From the NCBI GenBank assembly GCA_027080545.1, contig JALWRV010000170.1, positions 1 to 6,959 of the forward strand: DNA of 6,959 nt, read 5' to 3'. The notes below the pieces were generated by a model, which saw only the letters and a list, made by a program, of their open reading frames with translations, had not been told where the DNA came from and ran no database searches. A program made the translations under genes and the position numbers. The stretch's first letter is position 1. Each line of letters begins with the position of its first letter. Positions 5,736 through 6,959 of this stretch are shown here, piece by piece. This DNA comes from Parvularculaceae bacterium (GTDB taxonomy: Bacteria; Pseudomonadota; Alphaproteobacteria; Caulobacterales; Parvularculaceae).

Positions 5736-6959
5736 GCACAAGCGAAGGCACACCAATTTTTCCATGAGATTAGGGCAAGAGCAACGACCATCAGCTTTTC
5801 CCTACCGCCTGAAAGGCTGGACCTAGAGCCGGGCGACCTCATCACCATAGAGGGTTTTCCGGTACCGACGATTTTTTGTATCAGCGAAATAAGTGTTGAT
5901 GATGTTCTTACCCTGCGGGCGCAAAAAAGAGCCCAACTTTCTGATCTACCCTCGCCAATTTCTACGCGTTCCTTGCCGCCCCCGCCCCCGGTGTGGCCGC
6001 AGCCTGTGTTTGGCATCATTGATGCGCCTATTCTTGATCTATCAGGGTTGGCCATGACGCCGAGCCTGTTGGCCTATGCCTATAGTGCCCCATGGCCGGG
6101 AAGCCTGTTTGTCTATGATCAAGGCACTAATGGGGGGTGGCGTGGGGAGATAGGCCGTCCAAGCCTGATAGGGCGCTTGAGCGCTGATTTGCCGCCGGGG
6201 GTTACCGCGCGCTGGCAATATGGGCAAACAATTTTGTGCCAGCTACAAGGCGGAGCATTGGCTTCTATGGATGCCTTGTCCGTTTTGGATGGAGGCCATC
6301 TGGTTTTCATTGATCATGGGGAGGGTCAATGGGAACTGGTGCAGTTTCAACAGGCAATAGAGGGGGTGGACGGGACATGGTCCTTGTCAAACCTGTTGCG
6401 CGGGCAAGGAGGTACGGAGACGCTGGCGGCGCAAACAATAGCGGCCGGGGCGCGGTTGGTTTTTTATAATAAAAATCTTCTGCCTTTAGCCTTGGAGACT
6501 TTTCAATTCGGTGCGGATTATCGCTATGGGGCTGGGCCAGCTAATCTTTCGCCTAATGACCCCACATTCCAGACAGTTGATTTTAGCGCCAACAAGATTG
6601 GTTTGCGCCCCTTAGCCCCGGTTCATTTGCGTATCGCCTCGGCGGCGGCGGGGCTCAACCTTTCTTGGATCCGGCGTTCTCGAATAGGGGGGGATGAGTG
6701 GGGGGTCGCAGAAATTCCCCTAGTTGAGGAGGAAGAGCGATATCACCTGCGCTTTAGCGTCAACGGGGCGACGGTCTTTGAGGTTGAAAGCTCAATGATG
6801 GCTTATCTGTGGTCCCAGCAAGATCAGCAATCAGCGCTGGCTGGCCAGACCAGCGGTCTGCCGGTGCATCTATCGATCGCTCAATTTTCGCAAAGTTTTG
6901 GTTATGGAGAGGCGTTAGAGGCCATCATATCCTTTGTGCCTCAACCTATCGGAAAATGT
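5058..6959 (+). CDS. In-frame chimera of GTA large terminase (ATPase part) and GTA tail-tip protein gp15 (C-terminal part), partial at the window edge
   Basis: From ATG 5058 the frame reads 634 codons to the window edge without a stop; it is open as far back as 4869. ATG 5067 and 5094 are alternative starts, and none has a strong ribosome binding site. Residues 1-226 are a GTA/phage large terminase ATPase and residues 227-634 are the later part of the GTA gp15 host-specificity protein. In RcGTA these are separate genes near opposite ends of the cluster. TerL normally powers DNA packaging; gp15 forms the tail tip that contacts the recipient cell. A fusion could do neither job in the usual way, since the nuclease and the N-terminal tail-assembly part are both gone. 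The gene is probably a pseudogene kept open by a recent deletion, or an assembly artefact; a repurposed product is possible but unsupported. It overlaps the upstream small gene by 146 bp. Confidence 0.8.
   Translation, partial: MVLMEQIKSPDLMEVFLSDWMIWAREDQLPPMDCTWKTWLLLGGRGAGKTRAGAEWVRGLVEGNKVQHIALIGETFGDVREVMIEGPSGLRSIGTKDMRPHFEAGRHRLVWPNGATAHIFSAEAPEGLRGYQFEAAWADEICKWRYVESCWSNLQLALRLGENPRQVVTTTPKPSAFLKRLMAQKTTHLARSRTKDNAHNLAHGFFDNVAALYQGTRLGRQELDGEAQAKAHQFFHEIRARATTISFSLPPERLDLEPGDLITIEGFPVPTIFCISEISVDDVLTLRAQKRAQLSDLPSPISTRSLPPPPPVWPQPVFGIIDAPILDLSGLAMTPSLLAYAYSAPWPGSLFVYDQGTNGGWRGEIGRPSLIGRLSADLPPGVTARWQYGQTILCQLQGGALASMDALSVLDGGHLVFIDHGEGQWELVQFQQAIEGVDGTWSLSNLLRGQGGTETLAAQTIAAGARLVFYNKNLLPLALETFQFGADYRYGAGPANLSPNDPTFQTVDFSANKIGLRPLAPVHLRIASAAAGLNLSWIRRSRIGGDEWGVAEIPLVEEEERYHLRFSVNGATVFEVESSMMAYLWSQQDQQSALAGQTSGLPVHLSIAQFSQSFGYGEALEAIISFVPQPIGKC
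5736..6959 (+). other. g15: GTA host-specificity/tail-tip protein segment (g15, C-terminal part)
   Basis: Residues 227-634 follow the C-terminal half of the long GTA gp15 protein. Recognisable blocks are SFSLPPERLDLEPGD (246-260) from the phage tail baseplate-like domain, and a proline-rich stretch SLPPPPP (305-311). PWPGSLFVYD (from 345), LLRGQGGTE (446-454) and RPLAPVHLR (517-525) follow, then the WIRRSR-type beta-sandwich and SIAQFSQSFGYGEA near the end. Intact gp15 is about 1,300 residues; roughly the first two thirds, including the glycoside hydrolase/TIM-barrel-like part, are missing. The window ends before the stop codon. Confidence 0.82.

Larger units (their letters stand above)
4736..6959 (+). 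mobile_element. Degraded gene transfer agent (RcGTA-like) structural cluster, continues past the window
   Basis: A vestige of the alphaproteobacterial GTA head-tail cluster. A probable g1, the ATPase half of g2 and the C-terminal part of g15 are present. The remainder of g2, everything expected between g2 and g15, and the N-terminal part of g15 are absent. With no protease, portal, capsid or tail genes here, it could not make particles unless those genes lie elsewhere. The right limit is not reached. Confidence 0.72.

Noticed and set aside
5736..6959. The possibility that the gp15-like part is an independent gene with its own start.
   Set aside because: There is no stop between it and the terminase segment, no ribosome binding site or start codon at the junction, and homology to gp15 begins mid-domain, so it is a truncated fragment read in the terminase frame.

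Overview
The window comes from an alphaproteobacterium. Three things support this. DUF1491 and DUF2336 proteins are essentially alphaproteobacterial families. The right-hand third carries genes of the RcGTA-type gene transfer agent (GTA), which occurs only in this class. The other genes are ordinary proteobacterial housekeeping genes. By eye the base composition is moderate (near 50% GC), lower than in many Rhodobacterales or Rhizobiales. I cannot name a genus.

Layout. Positions 3-161 (+) hold the C-terminal end of an ABC exporter ATPase. It is coupled by an ATGA overlap to a complete DUF1491 gene (158-508). Convergent to these, on the minus strand, are a DUF2336 gene (526-1578) and, upstream of it, a class A penicillin-binding protein gene (1685-3943), which are probably co-transcribed. 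A 167-bp divergent intergenic region carries an 8-bp inverted repeat and a 9-bp direct repeat. It separates the penicillin-binding protein gene from a YcgN/UPF0260 cysteine-cluster gene (4111-4563, +). After a 172-bp AT-rich gap comes the GTA region, running from 4736 to the right edge.

The notable part is the GTA region. A small gene resembling GTA g1 (small terminase, tentative) is followed by an open reading frame with no stop codon up to the window edge. Its first ~226 residues are the ATPase domain of the GTA large terminase (g2). From about residue 227 it is the C-terminal part of the large GTA tail-tip/host-specificity protein (g15). These genes normally sit at opposite ends of the ~14-15 kb structural cluster. 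The terminase nuclease domain, everything expected between g2 and g15 (portal, protease, capsid, tail genes), and the N-terminal part of g15 are missing at one in-frame junction near 5733-5750. The simplest reading is a GTA cluster collapsed by one large internal deletion that left a chimeric gene. The alternative, which must be excluded first, is a misassembly.

The other genes serve envelope biogenesis (penicillin-binding protein, ABC exporter) or are conserved proteins of unknown function. Nothing in the sequence ties them mechanistically to the GTA remnant. I see no tRNA, rRNA, CRISPR array or insertion sequence.
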